Origin: Flavobacteriales bacterium
Lineage (GTDB): Bacteria > Bacteroidota > Bacteroidia > Flavobacteriales > PHOS-HE28
NCBI GenBank assembly: GCA_008016945.1
Contig: SSGN01000065.1
Span: 1 to 10,344, forward strand
DNA: 10,344 nt
Direction of reading: 5' to 3'
Shown here: positions 1-6,006 of the stretch, one piece after another
Layout: every line of letters begins with the position of its first letter
Position numbering within the stretch: the first letter of the stretch is position 1
Notes under the pieces: model-generated
Seen by the model: the letters and a program-made list of their open reading frames with translations, nothing else
The model's database searches: none
What the model was told of the DNA's origin: nothing
Position numbers and translations under genes: made by a program

Positions 1-404
1 AAGCCGATGCGGGGCACCTTGTACTTGTTGGCCTGGCGCCACACGGTCTCGCTCTGGGGCTCCACGCCACCCACGGCGCAGAACAGCGCCACGGCGCCGT
101 CGAGCACACGCAGGCTGCGCTCCACCTCCACGGTGAAGTCCACGTGGCCCGGGGTGTCGATCAGGTTGATCTTGTAGGTGTTGTCGCGGTACTTCCAGCT
201 GGTGGTGGTGGCGGCGGAGGTGATGGTGATACCACGCTCCTGCTCCTGCTCCATCCAGTCCATGGTGGCGGCACCATCGTGCACCTCACCGATCTTGTGC
301 GTCAAGCCGGTGTAGAACAGGATGCGCTCCGACGTGGTGGTCTTGCCGGCATCGATGTGCGCCATGATGCCGATGTTGCGCGTATATCTGAGGTCGCGGG
401 CCAT
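1..404 (-). CDS. fusA: Elongation factor G, N-terminal part (cut by window edge)
   Basis: The gene encodes the translational GTPase that drives ribosomal translocation and, with RRF, ribosome recycling in the cytoplasm. Only the first 134 residues are present, and the rest lies beyond position 1. Visible in the G domain are the P-loop [10 protein letters not shown] (residues 15-24), the switch I motif RGITIT (57-62) and the G3 motif DTPGH (83-87). The stretch around [20 protein letters not shown] is typical of canonical EF-G rather than tetracycline-protection or EF-G2 paralogues. The start is the ATG at 402-404, which gives the standard [13 protein letters not shown] opening. No Shine-Dalgarno sequence precedes it. 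It follows rpsG by 24 bases in the usual rpsL-rpsG-fusA order, so it is cotranscribed with them. Identification is secure; only completeness is unknown. Confidence 0.97.
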   Translation of the reverse strand, partial: MARDLRYTRNIGIMAHIDAGKTTTSERILFYTGLTHKIGEVHDGAATMDWMEQEQERGITITSAATTTSWKYRDNTYKINLIDTPGHVDFTVEVERSLRVLDGAVALFCAVGGVEPQSETVWRQANKYKVPRIG

Positions 405-428
405 GTGTGTGCTCTACCTGTTGACTGC

Positions 429-893
429 TTAGAAACGGAAGTGGCTGAACGCTTTGTTGGCTTCGGCCATCTTGTGGACCTCCTCCTTCTTCTTGAACGC
501 TGCACCTTCTTCCTTGGAAGCGGCGAGGATCTCGTTGGCCAGCTTGCTCGCCATGCTCCGTTCGTTGCGGTTGCGGGCGTAGCCGATCAGCCACTTCATG
601 GCCAGGCTCTTCTTGCGATCCTCGCGTACCGCCTGCGGGATCTGGAAGTTGGCACCACCTACCCGGCGGCTGCGTACCTCCACCTGCGGGGTCACGTTGG
701 TCAGGGCTTTGCGGAAGATCTCCAGACCGTCCTCTCCGCTCTTCTCGGCAACGATGTCGATGGCGTTGTAGAAGATGTCCAGGGACTTGCTCTTCTTACC
801 GTCGTACATCAGGTTGTTCACGAACTTGGTCACTTGCACATCACCGAACTTGGGGTCCGGCAGGATCGTGTGCTTTACTGTCTTCTTGCGCAT
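429..893 (-). CDS. rpsG: 30S ribosomal protein S7
   Basis: This 154-residue protein is small-subunit protein uS7, a primary 16S rRNA binder that nucleates assembly of the 30S head and lies near the exit site. Its length fits the bacterial family (about 156 residues). Diagnostic segments are the basic N terminus [18 protein letters not shown], the conserved [13 protein letters not shown] stretch (about 23-35), the S7 signature [16 protein letters not shown] (about 71-86), the helix [13 protein letters not shown], and the C-terminal SHFRF. It lies 20 bases downstream of rpsL and 24 bases upstream of fusA, all on the minus strand, as in the classic str operon. The start ATG has no recognisable Shine-Dalgarno sequence, which is normal for Bacteroidota. 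In E. coli S7 represses its own operon; no comparable site could be recognised here in the short rpsL-rpsG gap. Confidence 0.98.
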   Translation of the reverse strand: MRKKTVKHTILPDPKFGDVQVTKFVNNLMYDGKKSKSLDIFYNAIDIVAEKSGEDGLEIFRKALTNVTPQVEVRSRRVGGANFQIPQAVREDRKKSLAMKWLIGYARNRNERSMASKLANEILAASKEEGAAFKKKEEVHKMAEANKAFSHFRF

Positions 894-913
894 GGCTGCT
901 GTTCAATGACAGG

Positions 914-1312
914 TTACTTCTTCTTGGCGGGAGCCGCTCCGGGCTTCGGACGCTTGGTGCCGTACTTGCTGCGACGCTGGTTGCGACCTTCGACACCCGA
1001 AGTATCCAGAACGCCACGTACGATGTGGTACTTCACACCGGGCAGGTCCTTCACACGACCACCGCGAACGAGCACGATGCTGTGTTCCTGCAGGTTGTGA
1101 CCCTCACCGCCGATGTAGGCGATCACCTCGTAGCCGTTCACCAAACGCACCTTGGCCACCTTACGAAGGGCCGAGTTCGGCTTCTTCGGGGTGGTGGTGT
1201 ACACCTTGGTGCACACGCCGCGGCGCTGCGGGCAGGACTTCAGGGCAATGGACTTGCTCTTGTACACAGGGTTCTCGCGACCCTTGCGGATGAGCTGTTG
1301 AATGGTTGGCAT
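914..1312 (-). CDS. rpsL: 30S ribosomal protein S12
   Basis: This 132-residue protein is uS12, located at the decoding centre, where it influences translational accuracy. The start was set at the ATG at 1310-1312 because it gives the family opening [12 protein letters not shown]. The reading frame stays open upstream to 1564, but that extension matches nothing in S12. The hallmark [14 protein letters not shown] and [17 protein letters not shown] segments are intact. The lysines at the positions commonly mutated in streptomycin resistance (PKKP and RVKD) are wild type, so no S12-type resistance is indicated. The basic C-terminal tail ends in KKK. An AAAGGAG stands just upstream with only three bases before ATG. 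The gene is first in the str operon, with a matching promoter about 60 bases upstream. Confidence 0.97.
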   Translation of the reverse strand: MPTIQQLIRKGRENPVYKSKSIALKSCPQRRGVCTKVYTTTPKKPNSALRKVAKVRLVNGYEVIAYIGGEGHNLQEHSIVLVRGGRVKDLPGVKYHIVRGVLDTSGVEGRNQRRSKYGTKRPKPGAAPAKKK

Positions 1313-1315
1313 GAG

Positions 1316-1322
1316 CTCCTTT
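1316..1322 (-). promoter_or_regulatory. Shine-Dalgarno-like AAAGGAG before rpsL
   Basis: On the minus strand AAAGGAG is followed by CTC and then the rpsL ATG. It is the only clear Shine-Dalgarno match among the start codons visible in this window. Bacteroidota mostly initiate without such sites, so it stands out, but the three-base spacing is short and may limit pairing with 16S rRNA. Confidence 0.5.
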
Positions 1323-1340
1323 CGGTTGGCTTTCAGCGTC

Positions 1341-1361
1341 TTTAGCCATTCCTCGGCTAAA
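1341..1361 (-). promoter_or_regulatory. Hairpin in the str operon leader
   Basis: A perfect 7-bp inverted repeat (TTTAGCC / GGCTAAA) with a 7-base loop lies between the predicted transcription start and the rpsL start codon. On the RNA the loop reads GAGGAAU. It ends about 28 bases before the ATG. A run of T (in RNA terms U) precedes it rather than follows it, so it is not a standard terminator. It could be a regulatory leader structure, but that function is inference from position only. Confidence 0.45.
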
Positions 1362-1370
1362 AACGGGCTG

Positions 1371-1400
1371 CAAATGTAGCGGTTTTCTGTTTCCAACCAA
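1371..1400 (-). promoter_or_regulatory. Bacteroidota-type promoter of the str operon
   Basis: On the minus strand TTG (1400-1398) is followed by exactly 19 bases and then TACATTTG (1378-1371). This matches the known Bacteroidota primary-sigma pattern of a TTG at about -33 and TAnnTTTG at about -7. Transcription would begin near 1365, giving a leader of roughly 50 bases before rpsL. Its position directly upstream of the first gene of a highly expressed operon supports the call. Confidence 0.7.
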
Positions 1401-1586
1401 CTGGTGTTCATGGAAATTTCCGGCACGGGGGTACCTCCTCCAAAGCCGCGCGGGATCCGGGGTCGCATCACACACCAGCCTAAAACCCTGCGATCCAAGC
1501 CCATGTGAAGCACTCCCACGACCGACATCCCCGATGGGATCGGCCTTTCAGCGCACCCATGCACGCCATCGCATCAATCCATGATC

Positions 1587-1594
1587 TACTTTTG
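1587..1594 (+). promoter_or_regulatory. Possible -7 element for the Fic gene
   Basis: TACTTTTG matches the Bacteroidota -7 consensus TAnnTTTG and lies 22 bases before the Fic start codon. No TTG is found about 19 bases upstream, so only half of a promoter is visible. The A/T-rich ACTATAA directly before ATG fits the A-rich start context used in this phylum in place of a Shine-Dalgarno sequence. Confidence 0.35.
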
Positions 1595-1616
1595 TTAGCA
1601 TCATTTGATACTATAA

Positions 1617-2585
1617 ATGGACCTGGGAAGCATCACTTACTACTCCATAAGCCCCCGCATGCTGAACCGGCTGGCCACCCTCCATCACCGGTTGGGCGAA
1701 GTACATGCCCGGCACCTCCACCGCCCGCCAGTGGACCTGGAGAAAGCCTACCATGTGAGCACGGTACACAGCACCTTGGCCATCGAGGGCGGTACCCTGG
1801 ACGCCTTGCCCGTGGCCGATATCCTGAACGAACCCGGCTCCGCCGCCAAAGGCACCTCGGCGCTGGAGGCCGTGAACACCCATCGCGCCTACGGTCTGAG
1901 CGAAGACCTCGACCCCTTCCTTGAACGCGACCTGCGCCATGCCCACGGGGTATTGATGCACGGCCTGGCGCTGGACGCCGGCCACTTCCGTACCGGGCCC
2001 ATGGACGTGCTCTACGGCGATCCGGAACCCCTGCGGACCGCTAGCGCCCACGACCTGCCCGCCAACGTGCACGACCTCCTGCGCTACGTGGAAGAAGATG
2101 ACTTCCCACCCCTGATCACCAGTTGCGTGCTCCACTTCGGCCTGGTCTACCTGCGCCCCTTCACTGCGGGCAACGGCCGCCTGGCACGGCTCTGGCAGAA
2201 ACGGATGCTCATGCGCTACTGGCCGGTCTTCGATTACCTGCCGGTGGAAGCCTTCATCCAACGCACCCAGCCCGCCTACTACGCCGCTTTGGAGTATGCG
2301 GACCGCCGCGGCGACTGCGGCGAATTCATCAACTACCTGCTGGAGCGCATCGACGAGGCCCTGGCCGAGCTACTCGCCGCGCCCAACCCGGTGCTCACTG
2401 GAGCCGATCGCGTGGCCCTCTTCCTGAAACAGGGCCCCGACCGCTCCTTCCGCCGGAAGGACTACCTCAACATGTTCCCCGAACTGAGCACGGCTACGGC
2501 GAGTAGAGACTTGGCGGAGGCGGTGGAGGGTAGGATCCTGGTGCTGAACGGGACGAAACGACAGGCAAGTTATCGGCGAATATGA
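1617..2585 (+). CDS. Fic-family protein with degenerate catalytic motif
   Basis: This 322-residue protein resembles class II Fic proteins, which usually transfer AMP to a hydroxyl on a target protein. An N-terminal inhibitory helix is present as STLAIEG (residues 52-58, inhibitory Glu57), matching [S/T]xxxE[G/N]. A flap-like GHFRTGPMDV lies at about 122-131. The Fic motif HxFx[D/E]GNGRxxR reads RPFTAGNGRLAR at 180-191, so the catalytic His is Arg180 and the acidic residue is Ala184. The anion-binding GNGR and last Arg191 remain. His173 belongs to the other conserved helix position (LHFGLVYL) and is not an obvious substitute. The C terminus (about 262-322, TASRDLAEAVEGRILV) looks like a winged helix. 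The frame is intact. No antitoxin-like neighbour is seen. It is probably a non-AMPylating or altered Fic protein; the family call is firm, the activity is not. Confidence 0.88.
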   Translation: MDLGSITYYSISPRMLNRLATLHHRLGEVHARHLHRPPVDLEKAYHVSTVHSTLAIEGGTLDALPVADILNEPGSAAKGTSALEAVNTHRAYGLSEDLDPFLERDLRHAHGVLMHGLALDAGHFRTGPMDVLYGDPEPLRTASAHDLPANVHDLLRYVEEDDFPPLITSCVLHFGLVYLRPFTAGNGRLARLWQKRMLMRYWPVFDYLPVEAFIQRTQPAYYAALEYADRRGDCGEFINYLLERIDEALAELLAAPNPVLTGADRVALFLKQGPDRSFRRKDYLNMFPELSTATASRDLAEAVEGRILVLNGTKRQASYRRI

Positions 2586-2590
2586 AACGT

Positions 2591-2605
2591 TCGACATGAT
2601 GTCGA
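2591..2605. terminator. Perfect inverted repeat between convergent genes
   Basis: TCGACA-TGA-TGTCGA forms a 6-bp stem with a 3-base loop. It starts 6 bases after the Fic stop codon and about 40 bases beyond the TonB receptor stop on the other strand. A bidirectional terminator would be expected in this 58-base gap, but no T-run follows on either strand, so a terminator role is uncertain. Confidence 0.3.
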
Positions 2606-2643
2606 CCACGCAACGAAAACACCCAGCAACGGTGATCCGGACT

Positions 2644-5076
2644 TCAGAACGTGGCTCGTAAGGCGACCATCACATTCCGGCCAGGAGCGCTGATGCCAGA
2701 AGAGTATGGACGGTACCGATGATCGGCGATGTTTTCCAAGCCTGCGTTCACTTGAATGCTTGCCGTAATGCGATAAGTCGCCATCGTATCGATGGTATAC
2801 CACGCTGGGGCATGCGGTCTACCTTGTGGGTCCCTGGCATAGAGGGCTGGTTTGCCTTGCTCCGTTGGCGGTAACTCTTCGTATGTGAATCCATCACTGA
2901 ACCGGAAGGAGGTCGAAATTCGCCACGCCTTGCGCTCCCAGGTGATGCCTGCACGACCGAATGGTGGCGGGGCATGACGCAAAGGCACGTTCACGGTCGT
3001 GAGATCATCTTGCTCTACGCCTCGTTGCCAGTTGTAGTGCACATCAAGTCTCAGATCTTCAGTCAGCAGAACATCGGCTGTCACATTAACGCCATGAACT
3101 GTGGCTTGTGCGGCATTCACGATCGCATCCACGCGGCTAGACTCTCCGCCATACAGGATACTGTCCTGTCCGTTCAATGTGAATGGTCGACGCACCATGG
3201 CTTGGTCCAGTAAGACCATGAACGCAACACCTCGAAGCCGGGCGCGATCGCCAAACACTTTGCCGATGCCAATTTCACCGGAGTAGGCGTATTCCGGCAC
3301 GAGGCCGGGGTTGGGCACGATCACCGCGCCCGGCTCGCTGTCGAACACCTTGCCGATGTCGTCCACGTTGGGAGCGCGGAAACCCGTGCTCATATCCAAG
3401 GATATTTTCCAGGTGGAGTCCGGTCGATAGGCCAAACCCAGATTCCCGGTCAATGCATTGTTACGAAGGTTGGCGGCCGTTGCCGGATAGGAAAATAATG
3501 TCGTATCGAACGAGCAACTGAGCGCGGTGCTACTACCACGTATGCCGACGGAAAGAGTAAGGCGCTCAGTGATGTCATGAAGGGTTCCCGCGTAGATCGA
3601 CCTCGTGTTCCAGGTGGAGCCATCGGGGTAGCGGGAGTTGAAGTTCCCTTCCAAACCCGTGTTGAGGTCCCTATTGGTGCCAATGGAACGGACCAAGTTG
3701 GTGATGTACTCTGCACCATACTGGAGTTGGGTGCGACCACTCAGATCCTTCTCGAGATCAAGGTTGCCCCATATGCCCGTTACCCGGTCACGCTGGTCGC
3801 GTTCGCTACTACTGCGGTAGCTACGATCGACACGACTTTCCGAATAGTCCTGGTGTGCGATGGACAAGTGTGCTTTGCTCCATGCCCCACTCACAGCTTC
3901 GTGCCGCACGTATGCACTTACCATCCGCCAGACCTGAGGACCATAGTACCACACTGCACTACGGGGTTGTCCATTGGGTCTTACTTCGATCAGTCTATCG
4001 TATCGCGGAATGTCCGATGTGCCACTTTGGTAAGCATTAATCCCCAGCTCTACGTGTAAACTTGGTCGGTATGCGAGCTTCGCGAACGCCATCCGTGCAT
4101 CGTACCCGCTATCGCGTTGCAGCCGCTGGTCATTGTTCACAAGTACACTGTCACGACCGTAAACATTGCCCACGTACCATGGACGCAAATAATCTTTCGG
4201 ACCATGGCTACCTGTACGGAGGTCACCGAAGCGGTATAGGCTCACACTCCCGATGAACGCAAGCTTCTTACTCCCCAGCCCAAGGTGGAGGTGGCCTGTA
4301 AGTGCATCTGCGGCGCTGGCGAAACGTGCAGTGGCACCACCGTGTAGCAGCAAAGTGGTATCGCTGGCGAACCTTGGTCGCAGCAAATGAAAGTCCATCA
4401 CACCGCCGATGGCGTCACTACCATATGTCATGCCCCCCGGCCCATGTAAGACCTCGGCACGCTCCACGGCCTCGGGGTCCAGGCTGATCACGTTCTGGAG
4501 ATTGCCACTACGGTAGATCGCATTGTTCATCCGTACGCCATCCACTACGATAAGAACCCGATTCGCCGCGAAACCGCGCAACATGGGGCTGCCACCACCC
4601 AGTTGGCTGCGTTGAACGAATACCTCACCACTTTGCTCTAAGATATCCGCCGAAGTGCCTGGGTTCAAATGAGCTATATCCCTTCTTCGGATCACGGTTA
4701 TATGCTCAGCTAGCCGGTCGCCTTCCTGTTCCCAACGGTGGACACTCACCACGAACTCGCCAAGCGTGAATGCCTTGGGAACTAAGGCAACCTGCGCTGT
4801 GAATTCAACTAACTGACGAACGGAATGGCGGGATGTGTGATATCCGAGCTGGGATATCTGGATAGAATCGAGTGAGAGGAATGGGCTTAGCGCCCCCCTG
4901 CCTCGCGCATCGGTGTATACTACAGTGCCGGTACCAGTATGAAATAGAAGCACACCTTCAAGCGGTTGGAGACTCCGCTCATCTACTACCACAAGGCTTT
5001 GCGCACACACGACTGAACTGACCAGCAAAGAAAACACCAGAAACACTCGTCTAAAGAACGCGACGAGCTGTACCAT
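2644..5076 (-). CDS. TonB-dependent outer-membrane receptor (haem/siderophore type)
   Basis: This 810-residue protein should form a TonB-gated beta-barrel importer in the outer membrane. The start at 5074-5076 gives a clear signal peptide ending near VVCAQ (residue 26). The frame stays open upstream, but that part is not signal-like and overlaps the preceding gene. A carboxypeptidase-regulatory-like domain spans about 27-105. The plug (about 115-232) contains GGGSPMLRGFAANRVLIVVD and LHGPGGMTYGSDAIGGVMDF, as in Bacteroidota receptors usually annotated as haemoglobin/transferrin/lactoferrin or haem receptors. The barrel fills the rest and ends in YRPYSSGISAPGRN followed by a terminal Phe, the usual barrel signal. 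It starts two bases after the stop of the upstream T9SS cargo gene, so translation is probably coupled. The receptor class is secure; haem as ligand is a similarity-based guess. Confidence 0.92.
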   Translation of the reverse strand: MVQLVAFFRRVFLVFSLLVSSVVCAQSLVVVDERSLQPLEGVLLFHTGTGTVVYTDARGRGALSPFLSLDSIQISQLGYHTSRHSVRQLVEFTAQVALVPKAFTLGEFVVSVHRWEQEGDRLAEHITVIRRRDIAHLNPGTSADILEQSGEVFVQRSQLGGGSPMLRGFAANRVLIVVDGVRMNNAIYRSGNLQNVISLDPEAVERAEVLHGPGGMTYGSDAIGGVMDFHLLRPRFASDTTLLLHGGATARFASAADALTGHLHLGLGSKKLAFIGSVSLYRFGDLRTGSHGPKDYLRPWYVGNVYGRDSVLVNNDQRLQRDSGYDARMAFAKLAYRPSLHVELGINAYQSGTSDIPRYDRLIEVRPNGQPRSAVWYYGPQVWRMVSAYVRHEAVSGAWSKAHLSIAHQDYSESRVDRSYRSSSERDQRDRVTGIWGNLDLEKDLSGRTQLQYGAEYITNLVRSIGTNRDLNTGLEGNFNSRYPDGSTWNTRSIYAGTLHDITERLTLSVGIRGSSTALSCSFDTTLFSYPATAANLRNNALTGNLGLAYRPDSTWKISLDMSTGFRAPNVDDIGKVFDSEPGAVIVPNPGLVPEYAYSGEIGIGKVFGDRARLRGVAFMVLLDQAMVRRPFTLNGQDSILYGGESSRVDAIVNAAQATVHGVNVTADVLLTEDLRLDVHYNWQRGVEQDDLTTVNVPLRHAPPPFGRAGITWERKAWRISTSFRFSDGFTYEELPPTEQGKPALYARDPQGRPHAPAWYTIDTMATYRITASIQVNAGLENIADHRYRPYSSGISAPGRNVMVALRATF

Positions 5077-5078
5077 GC

Positions 5079-6002
5079 TCAACGTACCACCACCAACCGC
5101 TGCACACTTCGGCCTCGACCGGTCTTCTGTAGGACGGTGTAGATACCAGGTGGCTGCAAGGACAGATCGATCTCGCGGCTGTAAGGCGGTAGGTGAAGTA
5201 CTTCGCGGCCATGGATGTCCAATACGGTCAGTGGCTCGTGTTGGGTGGCTGGTAGGTGGAACAAACCAAGTGATGGGTTGGGCCAAAGATCCACTACCGT
5301 CATGCGATGGATCGTTCCGGACCCTAGCTCGAGATCGTAACAAGAACACAAAGGGCCACCTAACTGTAGTTCTTCAAAAAGCCGAAAGCGCGTAGTGTCA
5401 TCTACCGCAGCACAAACTGGGCTTGGCATGGACAAACCATTGAGCATAAGGAAGGGACCAAAAGGTGTGCCCATGTCGGCCTGCCAGAATGAGGTGCTTG
5501 GTGAAAAGTTGGGGTAACAGAGCGGCTGTACATAAACCCTGCGAGCCTGTATCCCGTTCTCTTCCAGATCAACGATCGAATCAACGATCATGTCGGTGAC
5601 TGATCCGTATTCCCACGACGAATCACAATTCGTGTCACCAGTCGCAATGTCCTGTACGATCGCGCCAACGGGAGCATCGATGTCGCCTATGAGCATCTCT
5701 ACATCCATGCCATCTACGCGTGCATAACCTCTACCTTCATCGTCATTGCGAACGTAACAACGCGAGAAGGGCCAGAGATCCATGACCGGGGTACCAATAG
5801 ATGTATACTCGATCACCATGTACGTCAGTCCTTGGATCACGGTGTCCCGCGTGGGCTCCAAGGCAAGAGTGTATTGATCGGTTCCGTCCGGCGTGTTTCG
5901 TCGCAAGCACCAAGCGGCTTGCTCCGTAGGAAAGAACTGAGCGCAGCCAAGGTTGCTCCAAAGGGAGAGCAGAAGCAACAAGGGAAATGCTGGATGGAAC
6001 AT
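5079..6002 (-). CDS. Secreted protein with T9SS C-terminal sorting domain
   Basis: I do not recognise a specific function for this 307-residue protein. It begins with a hydrophobic signal peptide (LLLLLSLW, residues 8-15) ending near GCAQ (19-22). A lipobox reading is possible but poor (NLGC). The middle (about 40-215) has the general pattern of a common Bacteroidota secreted family of unknown role: a short DTVIQGLTY strand, CYVRNDDEGRGYARV, an EMLIGD stretch, a PVG turn and a later MGTPFGPF segment. Seven cysteines remain after the signal, including a CSC at 219-221. The C terminus (about 235-307) is a type A T9SS sorting domain: WPNPSLGLFHL, VLDIHGREV, and PPGIYTVLQ before a basic end. The start lies four bases after the propeller gene stop, and its own stop is two bases before the TonB receptor start. 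It is probably attached to or released from the cell surface. Confidence 0.85.
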   Translation of the reverse strand: MFHPAFPLLLLLSLWSNLGCAQFFPTEQAAWCLRRNTPDGTDQYTLALEPTRDTVIQGLTYMVIEYTSIGTPVMDLWPFSRCYVRNDDEGRGYARVDGMDVEMLIGDIDAPVGAIVQDIATGDTNCDSSWEYGSVTDMIVDSIVDLEENGIQARRVYVQPLCYPNFSPSTSFWQADMGTPFGPFLMLNGLSMPSPVCAAVDDTTRFRLFEELQLGGPLCSCYDLELGSGTIHRMTVVDLWPNPSLGLFHLPATQHEPLTVLDIHGREVLHLPPYSREIDLSLQPPGIYTVLQKTGRGRSVQRLVVVR

Positions 6003-6006
6003 GGGT

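Larger units (their letters stand above)
1313..1616. other. Divergent intergenic region between rpsL and the Fic gene
   Basis: This 304-base non-coding stretch separates the str operon from the plus-strand Fic gene. Its left part holds the rpsL ribosome-binding site, leader hairpin and promoter. Its right end holds a possible -7 element for the Fic gene. The middle (about 1401-1580) contains no gene I can support, although the rpsL frame happens to stay open across it. A small palindrome CCGATGGGATCGG occurs at 1531-1543 with no obvious role. Confidence 0.7.

Noticed and set aside
196..230. GGTGGTGG-rich stretch as a DNA repeat
   Set aside because: It encodes the conserved threonine/alanine-rich SAATTT segment of EF-G; the repetition comes from codon use.
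144..1100. Long plus-strand open frame opposite fusA, rpsG and rpsL
   Set aside because: It lies antisense to three certain genes and its protein is low-complexity without recognisable motifs; it is a by-product of high GC coding.
1531..1543. Palindrome CCGATGGGATCGG as a terminator or operator
   Set aside because: The stem is only five base pairs, it has no T-run and no gene ends there; it could be chance in GC-rich sequence.
1313..1564. N-terminal extension of rpsL up to an upstream ATG at 1564
   Set aside because: The added residues do not resemble S12, and the region contains the matching promoter and leader. The ATG at 1312 gives the standard family start.
1611..2261. 216-codon minus-strand open frame opposite the Fic gene
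   Set aside because: It is antisense to a gene with clear Fic motifs, and the translated sequence shows no family features.
3577..4059. 160-codon plus-strand open frame opposite the TonB receptor
   Set aside because: It is antisense to the barrel-coding part of the receptor and has no recognisable features.
5077..5349. Upstream extension of the TonB receptor frame
   Set aside because: It overlaps the T9SS cargo gene, lacks export features and would bury the clear signal peptide that begins at 5076.
5940..6002. Lipoprotein signal on the 307-residue cargo protein
   Set aside because: The segment NLGC before AQ is a poor lipobox, and a C-terminal T9SS sorting domain fits signal peptidase I cleavage better.
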